Positions 22,562 through 33,529 of a DNA stretch of 64,000 nt are shown here, in pieces; positions within the stretch are counted from its first letter, which is position 1; each line of letters begins with the position of its first letter. Below the pieces are notes generated by a model. The model saw only the letters and a program-made list of their open reading frames with translations, was not told the origin of the DNA and did no database searches. This stretch comes from Meandrina meandrites (lineage: Eukaryota; Cnidaria; Anthozoa; Scleractinia; Meandrinidae), in NCBI GenBank assembly GCA_963693305.1, contig OY855916.1:5687501-5751500 (forward strand), written 5' to 3'. Both the position numbers and the translations under genes were made by a program.

Positions 22562-22722
22562 CAGTGGCGGATCCAGGGGAGGGGTCCGGGGGGCCCGGGG
22601 CCCCCACCTTATTTTTTCGAAGATAGCACATTCTCTTTGAAGTGCCGGAATTATCTTCGCAGAATTCAACATTCATAGTCAAGCGGGCCCCCTCCTTAAC
22701 TGAAGGTCTGGATCCGCCACTG
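22562..22722. mobile_element. MITE with perfect 15-bp TIRs
   Basis: CAGTGGCGGATCCAG at 22562-22576 is the exact inverse of 22708-22722. An AGCTT direct repeat flanks the element. The interior is very GC-rich next to the left end. Confidence 0.9.
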
Positions 22723-22779
22723 AGCTTATCCCGTTTTCTGTAGCATTAAGCGACAAGCCAGAGTATTTCTACTCCCCCG

Positions 22780-22925
22780 CCCCGCCTGAATGGGATCCCT
22801 CAGCACTAAATACTCCAATATCCATTTATACACCATAGTAGAGAGAGGCACTATGAGAGTAAAGCGTCTTGCCCTAGAACAACACAATGACCGCGGCCAG
22901 GGCTCGAGCCCGCGCACCGCTTAAT
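22780..22925 (-). mobile_element. tRNA-derived SINE, reverse orientation
   Basis: On the reverse strand there is a tRNA-like head with B box GGGCTCGAGCCC, then the core GGGCAAGACGCTTTACTCTC shared with other SINEs of this window. Its tRNA-like end borders the tandem array that starts at about 22935. Confidence 0.65.
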
Positions 22926-22934
22926 GCGCTACAG

Positions 22935-24180
22935 CGAGCTAGCTCGGGATGTATTTTGCGCAGTTTTCAAACATGGGTTCAAGTTGGAAATTGCCACCGT
23001 ACTGCTCGGGATGTATTGTGTGCAGACCCTGTGCAATTTTCCACCGTTTGTTCAAGTCGGAAAGTGCCGATTTAACCGCGCACAGCTTGGGATGTATTTT
23101 GTGCAATTTTAAACCCCTAGTTTCAAGTAGGAAATTGCCGTTGAACCGCGCAAAGCTCGGGCTTTATTGTGTGCAATTTTCAACCGTGATTTCAAGTGGG
23201 AAATTGTCGATTTAAGCCCTGCACTGCTCGGGTTGTGTGCCACTTTCCACTCAATTCCACCACAGATTCAAGTTGGAAATTGTCGATTTAACCACGCCAA
23301 GCACGGGTTGTATTATATGCAATTTTCAACAGTGGGTTTCAGTCGGAAATCGCCGTTTTTATCTCCGCTCAGCTCGGACTGTATTGTCTGCAATTTTAAA
23401 ACCTTGGGTACAAGTCGAAAATTTCTGATTTTAACCCCGTACAGTGCGGGCTGTCATGTGTGCAATTTTCAATCGTGCGCGCGCTAAATGACGCGAAAAA
23501 TCGTGCGCAGCAAGGATGCCAAATGCAATTCTGTCAGTAGAATCACCTTAAAGCTCAGCAAAACTCGGACTGTATTGTGAGCAATCTTAATTAAACCTTG
23601 GGTACAAGTCGGAAGTTTCTGATTTTAACCCCTTACATTTCAGTATGTATTGTGTATTTTTTTCAACCCTAGGCTCAAGTTGGAAAATCTCGATGTTAGC
23701 GCAACATAGTTTGGGCTGTATGGTTTCCTGCAATCATTAGTAGTGGGTTCAAAACGGAAATTCCCGATTTTAGCCCGGCACAGCCCGGGCCATATCGTGT
23801 GTAATTTTCAACCGTTGATTCAAGTCTGAAATTGCCGATTTTAGCTTTGCACAACTCAGGCTGTATTGTGTGAAATTGTCAACCGTGGTTTCAAGTAGGA
23901 AATTGCCGATTGAACCGCGTAAAGCGATCGGGCTATGTTCGTTGTGTTAAATTTTTAACCAACGGTTCTAGACGCAAATTGTCGATTTTATTTACGCACA
24001 GCTCGGGCTGTATTGTGTGCAATTATCAACCGTAGGTTCAAGTCGGAAATTGCCGATTTAACCACGCCAAGCACGGGTTATATTGTGTGCAATTTTAAGC
24101 CGTGTTTTCAAGTCGGAAAGTTGCCGATTTTATCCCCGTACAGCTCGGACTGTTTTGTCTCCAGTTCTGAACCGCGTGGG
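22935..24180. repeat. degenerate tandem repeat, roughly 70-bp unit
   Basis: The words CTCGGGCTGTATTGTGTGCA, TTCAACCGTGGGTTCAAGTC and GGAAATTGCCGATTT recur in the same order about 15 times. Spacings run from about 62 to 80 bp, and one region (23490-23560) is badly decayed. The overlapping short frames here follow the repeat and are not genes. Confidence 0.9.
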
Positions 24181-24484
24181 TCAGTTTTAGGTCGAAACGT
24201 CTTACAAAACGTTTGTTTAACGTTCTTTAAAAAACGTCAGTGCCAAACATTTTACTGACATGAACTCTTATGAACACAAGATTCACTGTGCTTATTCTTT
24301 CCTTTGCATTCACTGAAAATTCCAACGGAATTCTTGTCGTTCGTTGTCAGTAGTCCATTTCCGAGTTACCCTTTGCCTCATTTTCAAAACGAGTTCTCGT
24401 GCGAAACCATTCAGATGAAAGTGGGTTTGATTAGCATGAAAATGGACGTTAAATACTTTTTTCTCTAGTTGCAGTAGTACTTAA

Positions 24485-24865
24485 AGGGACACTGTCACGA
24501 GCATAACTTAAAAAATTAAACAGCCCAAAAACATGTTTACACCATTGAAAACCAATTAACAGTGGTCAAGTTTTCTTAAAATTACTATACTAGTGTACTG
24601 AAGCTAACTATAGAGTGATATCACTGATACCATCGGGAGCTTTTGACCTCAACTTGAAAAAGTCAGCCAGACTTTTTCAAGTTCTGTCCTTGTGGTTTGG
24701 AAAAATTGCTGAAAACTACTTACGGTCAATATCTTCTTTAAACAATTTGCTAGATATCCTTCCCTTTACGTTCTAGAAGCATTTTCTGCATGGTTGAAAG
24801 TACTTAGTCGTAATTTTGGTGCCGTTTTACTAAAAAGGCCAAAAAATGTCCGTGACAGTGCCCCT
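24485..24865. mobile_element. piggyBac-type MITE flanked by TTAA
   Basis: It starts AGGGACACTGTCACG and ends CGTGACAGTGCCCCT. TTAA stands on both sides (24481-24484 and 24866-24869), the target duplication of piggyBac-like elements. The 381-bp interior is noncoding. Confidence 0.8.
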
Positions 24866-25563
24866 TTAAGCAAGTAATTCAAGTAATTGTATTTTCATGT
24901 AAGTAACCATGTCGTTGGTAATTCAAGTAGTAATGTAACTGTTTTGTTAGTTACTGTCTATTTGTGTACTTCAATAAAAAAAATGAATGGTTTCGCATGA
25001 AGACTCTTTTTTAAAGTGAGGCAAAAGGTAACTCGGAAATGGCCTATTCATTTCCACCATGTTGCCTGAGGGGACTGTACACGAGTGGTATGCTCTGTGT
25101 GGGGTCTGAAGACCGCCTAGTGCCAATGCAGTATGACGTAATTCCGCGCGTGCAGTGTTTTGTTTTAGCATAAAATGAACTCCGATGTGGCAACTTACCT
25201 TACCTTACAAACCTTTTGAATAAAATACTGTAACAGGATTATAATGTTTTACAAAGCACCAAAAAAGCCGCTAAACTGTACAGGACATTATTTTACAGCA
25301 CGGGAGCTCAGTTAAGAGGCTGTACAATCCAGAAAGTCGAGGAAAGTGGATCGAAGTCCATTTTCTATTAACATAAAATACGATAGGCACGAATTCGATG
25401 TTCAGTGACGAAAACGTACACTCCACGTGGAACCGTACCGTTGTTTTGTTCGTTGTTTTAATAATGGAAATTCTGTAACCCTATTGCTAGATGTGTGTCT
25501 GTCTTTTCTTTGAATAATAAAGTCCACTTTCTACGTCACACGTTGCTTTAAAAACCGTTTCCC

Positions 25564-28500
25564 TTAAAACTGTGTAACATGTTCATCTTGGACGGCTTCG
25601 CTTCGTGACATTCGCGAGACACGCCCATTAGCTTCCAATTCAATTGGCTCGCCGTCGTCGACAGCGCTCGCTTCACGCACCCGCGTGTGGTCTGGGTTGT
25701 GCAGATTGCTTTCTTCCTTTCTCTTGGACACTAAGTGGTCATTTTGTCGTCTTCCCCTACTTTGTAGCACGAGATGAATAAACAGAAGAAGCGACATTAC
25801 CGCAACAGCTAGTACAGGCATCAACACTGAAATGTTCACACAGCCGGTAGTAGATTCATCTAAAAATAAATCAATATTAAACCGTTAATCAAACCTATCA
25901 AAAAATCTAGAATCTGATTGGTTATCAGCTGCTGGCGCTATTTGAGTACTAGTAAGACAGTTTTAAAATATGAAATACCTGAGCAATAATTGTACAGTTC
26001 ACATTTCTCCTAATCGTTTTGTTAATCCATGGGCACGTGCATAACAGGATAGTTAAATCGATCTTTTTCTTTCCTAAAGACTTGCTGGTGTTACTGTCTG
26101 TTGAAATGGTAACAGGGGCATTGCCGTCGTCTGATTTTTTAAGCACTAGTAGGACTGCAGACTAAATTGGACTCCCCTCCGACCTATCACCTATTTTAAT
26201 AGGTAATAGGTCGGAGTGATTAATGAAATTAAAATTTCATTAATCATACCAATGGTTTGTGGACTACGGATCGAGCGGTCCGAGTTCCATCCCTGGCTGG
26301 GGTCTTTTTGTTCTGTTCTTGGGCAAGACACTTTACTCTCACAGTGCCTCTCTCAACCCAGATGTATAAATGGGAGCCGGCAAATAAATGCTGGGGGTAA
26401 CCCTGCTATGGACTATCATTCTCTCAATACTCCTAGTCGTTTCACGTCATGAAAAGTGGGGATAAGTGTCTGCCAGATGGATTACTTTGGCTTGAACACC
26501 GACTTTACCTTTATAATTCAATGTTTAGTTAATTTTTCCATGATACAGGGTCTGCTCACTACGGAAAAAAAGAGAACTCTCACATGACAATTGTCCCTTA
26601 TTGTTTATCTCCACTTACCAGGTTTATCCATTCCTTGTAAAAGTGTGATTCTGCACAAAGTGCTAGACACACCATTAGTAATGTTACATTGGTATGTTCC
26701 AAAATCTGTAGCCTTCTCTGGCGTTACTACCAGAATGTCACCAAATGCCCTAACTTGTGAAGATTGCGTGACAGTGTGATTGTCCTTTGTCCAGGAATAA
26801 GCTAGGGACGAGTTTGCTTGGGTTGTGGTTGCATAGCAACCGAGGTTGGTTGGCTGGCCGAGAAATGTCGTGATTTCTTGTCGGGTTAAGTTAAGGTCGA
26901 GTTCTAGGGCCTCTGGAGTGAATAAAAACAATATTTTTTGTTCAGTCTAACAAAAATCTGCAGATGAAACACGTTGCGAAAGCTATTGAGCAGTACTTCG
27001 GTTTAGCATGCTGTATAGGTTGGTTGTTACTTTAAGTCTGTGGATAAAACCCTGGTGCATGAACATTCAAAAGAAAGCTATTAAGCAGAACTTCTATGTG
27101 GTGCTGTAGTTTATTTATGCTCTACAACGTGTATCCAACCTTTAAGTCTGTCTGTCAACCTTTAAGTCGTGGAATATCTGGAAACTAGCTATATAGCTAA
27201 GTATATTGCACGTTAATAAAGTATCTTATCTTATCTTATCTTAAACCCTGGTGCTATCGAAGCTATCGAGTAGTTGTTGCATGTGGTACTATTATACAGC
27301 CGCCTCTCCGCGCTCGGACCTTTTGCAGGCTACATTTTTAAAAGAAATTTTTCCAATTTTCACTTCGACACTCTTGAGATCAAATGTGCTAGCATGAACC
27401 AATTGCAAATGTCCTCGCGATATGGTACATTCGTAACTCTTATAGACAGCAATTGAGTTTGAAGGGTCATTTTCGTCTTTGTGAATATTAATCCACCTTT
27501 AGCCGCCTAAGGTTATACTTTAAAAGAAATTATTATATTTAAAAACTCAATACAATCTCAAATTGTAGCTAACGTCTCGACATTTTGACGCTAATTTGCA
27601 GAAAAATAGTTTTGCATGGACAAATGATCAGAGTGTGGTAATAAAATATATTGTTGTTACGTATATTGGGTGAAAAATAAAAAAATATGTATATATATTT
27701 AGTCAGTCACTGGTAACAGAACTCCAGTTAACAGTGATTTTATTTTCAGCTGTCAGAGCTGTTCTTGCTTTTTATGAAAGAACATGTAAGACCCGAATAG
27801 AGTCCTCCGCTGGAATACCCGAAAAAAGCCAGAAGAAAAAAAACTCATTTCAATGTATTGATTGGGTGAAACAATACAGCAAGGTGCTTGCTTGGATAAC
27901 ATCAAAACTAATTTCATAAAAAACACTGAGATTATTGAGCGCGTAGAATGTAACATTTTACCCGTAACACGTTTTCTGCGAAGCGTTCTTCGGAACTGAA
28001 TTCATATCGAGAATAAAATATTGAGAAAATTACGGTGTTATTCTGGTCAGCGCATCCTTACATGCAACATTGGAAAATCCAATATGGCGGTTATATAAAG
28101 TATATGCAAGAGGCAATAAAAACCGTTTTGTCATCAATATAGCTATTTTTCAAGCATTTTTACTTCGAAGCTTTTAAGATATTACTTTGAAATTTTTACA
28201 GTCGAAAATTGAATAAAAATGCTAAGCTAAACTTAAGCCGTAAATGTTATAATGACAATTGAAAGGTCGTCCTGAGTAGGTCTACATTAAAAAAAAAAGG
28301 TTAATTAAACGCTTAGATGGATTTGTGCATCTTCATTTAACACGTTAGGACAAAACCAATATAAGCATGCAGTGTTGTAACTTGACTGAATGATAAAATT
28401 ACAAAAATAGTTTATAGTAGTCTTAGCTGAATAGCTGAACCTTAAATAAAATGGCGCCGATCGAGCATCCGCAATTAAATTACTACTTTCCATTAAACTT

Positions 28501-28895
28501 TGCTAAAGTACAACTTCTCGTGAAAGAAATTTCTCGCCATCTGTTGTGATTAATGCAGTGAATGCTCGAAATAAGTTGCTCAATGTAGTTGTAAAGTATA
28601 TCTCCAATAATTCATCGAAAATCCCTCATTTGTTTATTGGTTGAAAAAGGAATACTAAAACTTTGACTTTGTGGGTTTCTTTTCTTTACAACTGTACTAC
28701 TGGAAAATAGTTAATGCAAATTCTAAAATACGGTTGTCTGTATATAAATCTTTACCATCAATTAGGTAAAATCTATCTTTTCCCTTTAAAATATGAAATA
28801 ACTATAACTGAGATTAGCTTACCATTCCATACAGCAAAGCTGGTAGCGAAAAACACCATTTGCAACGAAGATACACAACAAAAACATGTCGCCAT
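25564..28895 (-). CDS. Ig receptor B: signal peptide, one Ig domain, TM, short tail
   Basis: On the minus strand, exons 28895-28823, 26912-26619 and 25859-25564 join through phase-1 introns to 220 aa. Exon 1 is a signal peptide (MATCFCCVSSLQMVFFATSF). Exon 2 is the Ig domain, very close to that of receptor A (LTRQEITTFLGQPTNLGCY, AYSWTKDN, DFGTYQCNITNGV), and has the same additional G-strand cysteine (STLCRI). Exon 3 has a short stalk, Cys129, the almost invariant membrane segment [15 protein letters not shown], then only about 65 charged residues ending EHVTQF, without tyrosines and without the repeats of A and C. Family-wide architecture suggests a surface receptor or ligand; the short tail suggests it signals little on its own. 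It is transcribed opposite to A and C. Confidence 0.85.
26173..26246. repeat. two adjacent short palindromes
   Basis: CTCCGACCTATCACCTATT pairs with AATAGGTAATAGGTCGGAG (about 26173-26216), and immediately after it TGATTAATGAAATT pairs with AATTTCATTAATCA (26217-26246). They lie in intron 2 of Ig receptor B. Confidence 0.8.
26250..26425 (+). mobile_element. SINE with conserved core
   Basis: A tRNA-like 5' part with a B box remnant (CCGAGTTCCATCCC) is followed by the core TTGGGCAAGACACTTTACTC, then ACAGTGCCTCTC, shared with the SINEs at 44575, 58186 and 22780. Confidence 0.65.
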
Positions 28896-31189
28896 GTTTT
28901 TTTTCTTTTGAATTATTGGCGAGCTGTTTTTAGCGAAATAATCTTGATAAACAACGTCAAAATGCTTGCAAATATCAACTATTTCTCGATATTTTGTATT
29001 AAGTTGCCATCTTGTGAAAGTACGGCGTGACTCGTCATAACAGGCCGTCAGATTGTACTTAAGTTTCCTAATCATGCTTAATGTTTATATACAATTTACG
29101 TAGGAAGCGAATATTTATATTCGAACTTCAAATCCACCGCGCGATTTCGGCTTATTTAAATACATAACAATCCTATATCAAAGATTAGAATTCATTGAAT
29201 AAGTGAGCAGAATTGAACAAAAAAGTTGTTCATCCGTTTTCGGAGCAAGACGAGAAAATTGTCATCTAAAATGATATCACCACGTGACAATATTGCATGA
29301 GACAAGTTTTAACCTCTAACTGCAGATTATATGCATGTTCTAGTGTATGCTTTGCCGTCTGTATATTGGGTTTCCAATTGCTTAACCAATCAAGCACTAA
29401 GTAAATTTGAGTGGCAGGGATATCAGAATTACCACAAACATGTAAAATTATTGACTTTCTGTTTGGCTAAAACGTTTGGAAAACCGTCAAAAATATGTCA
29501 AAATGTTGCGAAGAAGTTATCAAAGACTTTAGCAAGCGGTAAGGCGTTTCCACTGTTCTGTAAAGGAAACAAATTAAATTATTGTGTTAGTGTGCCAATA
29601 CTTGGTGCAAATATTAGATCAATATAATATATAAACTCTCAACGTACTTTGTGTGTTTTGATGACTTTTTCTTTATAATTACTTAATGATGATTTAAAAC
29701 AAAACCGTGATCGAGGGACAGTTCAGTTACGAGAAGAGGGCTTCAAACTGCCCTAGTTTTCACGGCTGTACAAAATGGTTGCTGAAGGAACCAAAGATTT
29801 TAAGGTACACTAGTTTACAGTTGATAAAATAGCTAACACAGATTTATTTCTTTGTCGTTATATTAATAAGTGAAATGATGTCACAGACCGAGGAATCAAG
29901 ATTTAAGGTTGCTTTCTTACTTTGAGGCCTAAATATAAATCTTGAAAACAATTCAAATGAACTGAAAAATGACATTTAGTTTGCCAATTCTGGGATTATC
30001 TTTAGGGCAAAAGAAACCTTGAAAATAATGTTCTATTAAGCTAGACAAATGCCAAGAGAATGGTATAATTAAGTAGAAAGTGAAAAAAAAATTATTTAAC
30101 AATATAAGCTAAGTGGGTAATCACGTTTTAACGAACATTAATGTTCGGTTTTATACAGCCTTTATAACATAGTTTACACAAAACATTGTTGCACTTGACA
30201 TATGACAAAACATTCTCTTTGCAATCGCCCTATTCCAACAGAATGTGAACCGTTTGGTGATATTTGCAGTTTTCGCTTTACTATCTGCTTTCTTCCTTAG
30301 TAAGCAATACTTTTGGGTTTGTTTTGTGTGAAGAATGACGACGACGGTGATGATGATGAAGTTTGCATTCAGTTAATTCTTAATTTGCGTTGCAAAAATC
30401 AAACACAAAAGTTGCACTGTACGTTAGCTCTGTAACCATTTATCTGCAAGAAACTGTAAGAACATTAACTGATTGAATTCATTTGATCCTCTTTATCATT
30501 TTATTGAGTAAGATCAGGATACGATGGAACTTCACAAACTGCAACAGAAGATACGTTCAAAATGTCCCGGAAAGCAAGAACTTTTAAACGCGTCATTGTA
30601 ATCTATTTCTGTTGGTCTCTGTCCTCGCAATCGTTGGTCAACGTCACTTGCTAATGGGTACCTGTCATTTAAAGTACTTCTTGACATAATTAAGGCACTT
30701 CGGTTTTTTTTTTATCAAAATGGCCATGACTTTGCATCACAGTGTTACGTTACAATTTCCACTTACACCCTCTCTTCCTGTTTGATTTTTCATACATTTT
30801 TGTTTAAGTTGGGATTTTTCAGAATTTCAACAAGACGATATGTTTTGATTTTTCTTTACTATCGTCAAGAGCACTCGTTCATCAGTGAAATGCCAATTTT
30901 ACAGGTTTATCACATTTTTATAAAGTGACGTCGACTGAACTTGACCTTCGTAATATTCATTTCCATACTTCGTGTTGAAAACCCCGCTGACAAAAAATCA
31001 ACCAATCAGAATGGTTTCCAAGAAAAAACGTGGATTGGGCTAAAATATCGGTTTAAGGAGTCAATGTTTTTGTCAATCGCTCGCAAATAATTGGTATAAA
31101 TTTTCCTCACTGTTCTCCAGGACAGTTAGGGAATCAAAACTCGAATTTTTTTCTCGTGGCCAGTCTTCAAACTTATTGTTTTCCGAACA
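28896..31189. other. intergenic between Ig receptor B and the satellite array
   Basis: AT-rich DNA with frequent stops; the 98-codon frame at 29331-29627 has no recognisable content. A small GAC/GATGAT tract is at 30335-30360. No Ig or membrane exon of the receptor family was found on either strand. Confidence 0.45.
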
Positions 31190-33060
31190 GGGCAAGTCCA
31201 AATAATGTGTGGCATGAAACCCATAATGTGTGGCTATTCCAATGTAAACTATGGTGCACTACTTTGATGTGGTTCTGTACAAGGTGGTTTTTGTGGATAG
31301 GGCGAAACCGATGGTGTGAGATCATTCAAGTGATAGCTATTGAGCAGTACTTTCATGCGGTACTGTTCATTATGCTGTACAAGGTGCTTCTAACTTTTAA
31401 TTCTGTGGATGAAACTCTAGTGTGTGAAAGCTATGAAAGCTATGAAAGCTATTGAGCAGTTTTTTTTACGTGGTACTGTTCATTATGCTGTACAAGGTGG
31501 TTCTAACTTTCAAGTCTGTCATGATCAAACCCTAGTGTGTGACCATTCAAATGAAAGCTATTGAGCAGTTGGTTGTTCTAATTTTGAAGTCTTGAATAAG
31601 AAACCTTCGCTAATGTGTGACTGTTTATTATTGTTGTACAAGGTGGTTCTAACTTTTAAGTCTGTAGATGAAATCCTAGTGTGTGACCATTCAAATGAAA
31701 GCTATTGAGCAGTAATTTCATGTTGTACTGTTTATTATGCTGTACAAGGTGGTTCTATAAAAAGTCTAAAGTTGAAATTTTTGTGTGACCATTCAAAAGC
31801 TATTGAGCAGTACTTTCATGTGAGTACTGTTTATTATGCTCCAGTACAAGGTGGTTCTAACTTTTAAAACTGTGGATGAAACCCTAGTGTGTGACCATTC
31901 AAATGAAAGCTATTGAGCAGTAACTTCACGTTGTACTGTTTATTATGCTGTACAAGGTGGCTCTATAAAAAGTTGAGTGTAGTTGACATTCTAATGCGTG
32001 ACAATTCAAAGGAAAGCTATTAAGCAGTAATTTTATGTGATTACTATTTATTACTATTGTGCTGTACAAGATGGTTCTAACTTTTTGATGAAATTCCTAG
32101 TGTGTGACCATTCAAATGAAAGCTATTGGACAGTTCTTTCATGTGCATGGCACTGTTTATTATGCTGTGCAAGGTGGTTCTAACTTTTAAGTCTGTAGAT
32201 GAAATCCTAGTCTATGACCATTGAAATGAAAGCTGTTGAGCAGCACGTTCATGTTGTGACTATTCAAGATGCAATGAAAGGTAGCATCCCCGAGCATTTC
32301 GGTGTATTCAGATCCACCATGAACCAACAACACGGTTATAATACCCAAAATGGCTACATACCCAAAGTCAGTAGGCCAAGAACGGAATGGGGAAGAAGCA
32401 AAACATATTTTAAAGCCATTAACGACTGGGCCACGCTACCAAGTGCTTTAAAGAAACTGATGCCGAAAACTATTTTTAAATACAAACTGAAACAGTTTTT
32501 ATTAAACCATTTTTAATCTTAGTTAGCTACAGTTTTAGATATTTTTAGTTTTTATTACCGCATAGGTTTTGTCCATTTTTTTGTATCTTACTAGATTTTA
32601 ATGTATTTTAAAGGTTTGACATTTATTTTCTCAGAGGACCCTCCTGAAAACCACCTGTAGGTGATTGGAGGCCTCCTCTTAAAATATTATGTGTTATTTA
32701 TTTTATAATTATTTATTCAAATGAAAGCTATGGAGCAGTTATTTCATGTGGTACTGTTTATTATGTTGTACAAGCTGGTTCAAACTTTGAAGTCTACAGT
32801 ACTAGTGGATGAAACCTAATTTGTGACCATTCAAATGAAAGCTACTGAGCAGTACCATTATTTGGGACTGATTATTATGCTGTACAAGGTGCTTTAACTA
32901 AAAAGTCTGTGGATGAAATCCTAGTGCGTGGCCATGCATTCAAATAAAAGCTATTTAGTGGTTAGGTAATGTTTGTTATGCTGTACAAGGTGGTCCTAAC
33001 TTTTAAGTCGGTGGATGAAACCCTAGTGTGTGACCATTAAAATGAAAGCTATTAGGGTAC
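31190..33060. repeat. satellite array, about 107-bp unit, 13 visible copies
   Basis: Units contain AAATGAAAGCTATTGAGCAG, then a word like TTTCATGTGGTACTGTTTAT, then GCTGTACAAGGTGGTTCTAA and GTCTGTGGATGAAACCCTAG. Copies of the AGCTATTGAGCAGT word occur about every 95-145 bp from 31337 to 33048, broken once by a LINE insertion. Isolated diverged units lie at about 26970-27200 (intron 2 of Ig receptor B) and 34585-34640. Confidence 0.9.
32264..32705 (+). mobile_element. LINE 3' end (ORF2 C-terminus and 3'UTR) inside the satellite
   Basis: The frame to 32516 ends PRTEWGRSKTYFKAINDWAT, then LPSALK and FKYKLKQFLLNHF, the usual C-terminal signature of Jockey/CR1-type ORF2 proteins. A 3'UTR with ACCCTCCTGAAAACC and GGCCTCCTCTTAAA follows. 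The satellite word ATTCAA stands on both sides, consistent with insertion into a satellite unit and a short target duplication. Confidence 0.75.
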
Positions 33061-33462
33061 TCTTGGAAAATATTAACAACAACTATACATCGACTTATCC
33101 AACATTGTTTGCAAACAACAACCTGAAAATAGTTTTATTATTTGGATGTACTCGGAAGCTGCATCATATTTTCAAGCTAGCACCTAATCTCGTCAAAAAC
33201 GTCCTGAATCTTCCGTACATTAGCTTAAAAACTTTGCGTGTGGGTTTCCTAGAGTTTCGAGAAGATGGTTATTTTTCTTCCTCTTAAAAGACAATCACAA
33301 ATATTGCATGATACCTGTCCAATCCTGAACATGTGACCACTTTTGTCCAATGAACGCGCGTGAAACCTCATCGGTATGTTGTAACGATTGATATTTGTAT
33401 TTCTTTTATAAGTTGTTCGCACTATAATGCTCCGAGGGAGTTGGATGTTATAGGAAAACATT

Positions 33463-33529
33463 ATGGCTGCTTTCGGGATGTGTTTGTGTTTTGCACTGCT
33501 TATAACTGTCAAGAGAGTTTCGGCATTTG
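33463..33529 (+). CDS. isolated signal-peptide exon of the Ig receptor family
   Basis: ATG at 33463 opens MAAFGMCLCFALLITVKRVS followed by AF, a standard cleavable signal peptide. It ends in phase 1 at a good donor (TTTG|GTAAGA), exactly like exon 1 of receptors A, B and C. No Ig exon lies between here and the signal exon of C at 36192. Spliced to the Ig exon of C (38258), it would give a 472-residue receptor in frame. It may be an alternative first exon of C, or what is left of a fourth gene. Confidence 0.55.

Noticed and set aside
22935..24180. CRISPR-like array
   Set aside because: Repeats are degenerate over the whole unit, there are no unique spacers, and the DNA is eukaryotic.
28773..29075. 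100-codon minus-strand frame as a complete gene
   Set aside because: Only its internal part from the ATG at 28895 to the donor at 28823 is used, as the signal exon of Ig receptor B; the upstream part is untranslated or chance.
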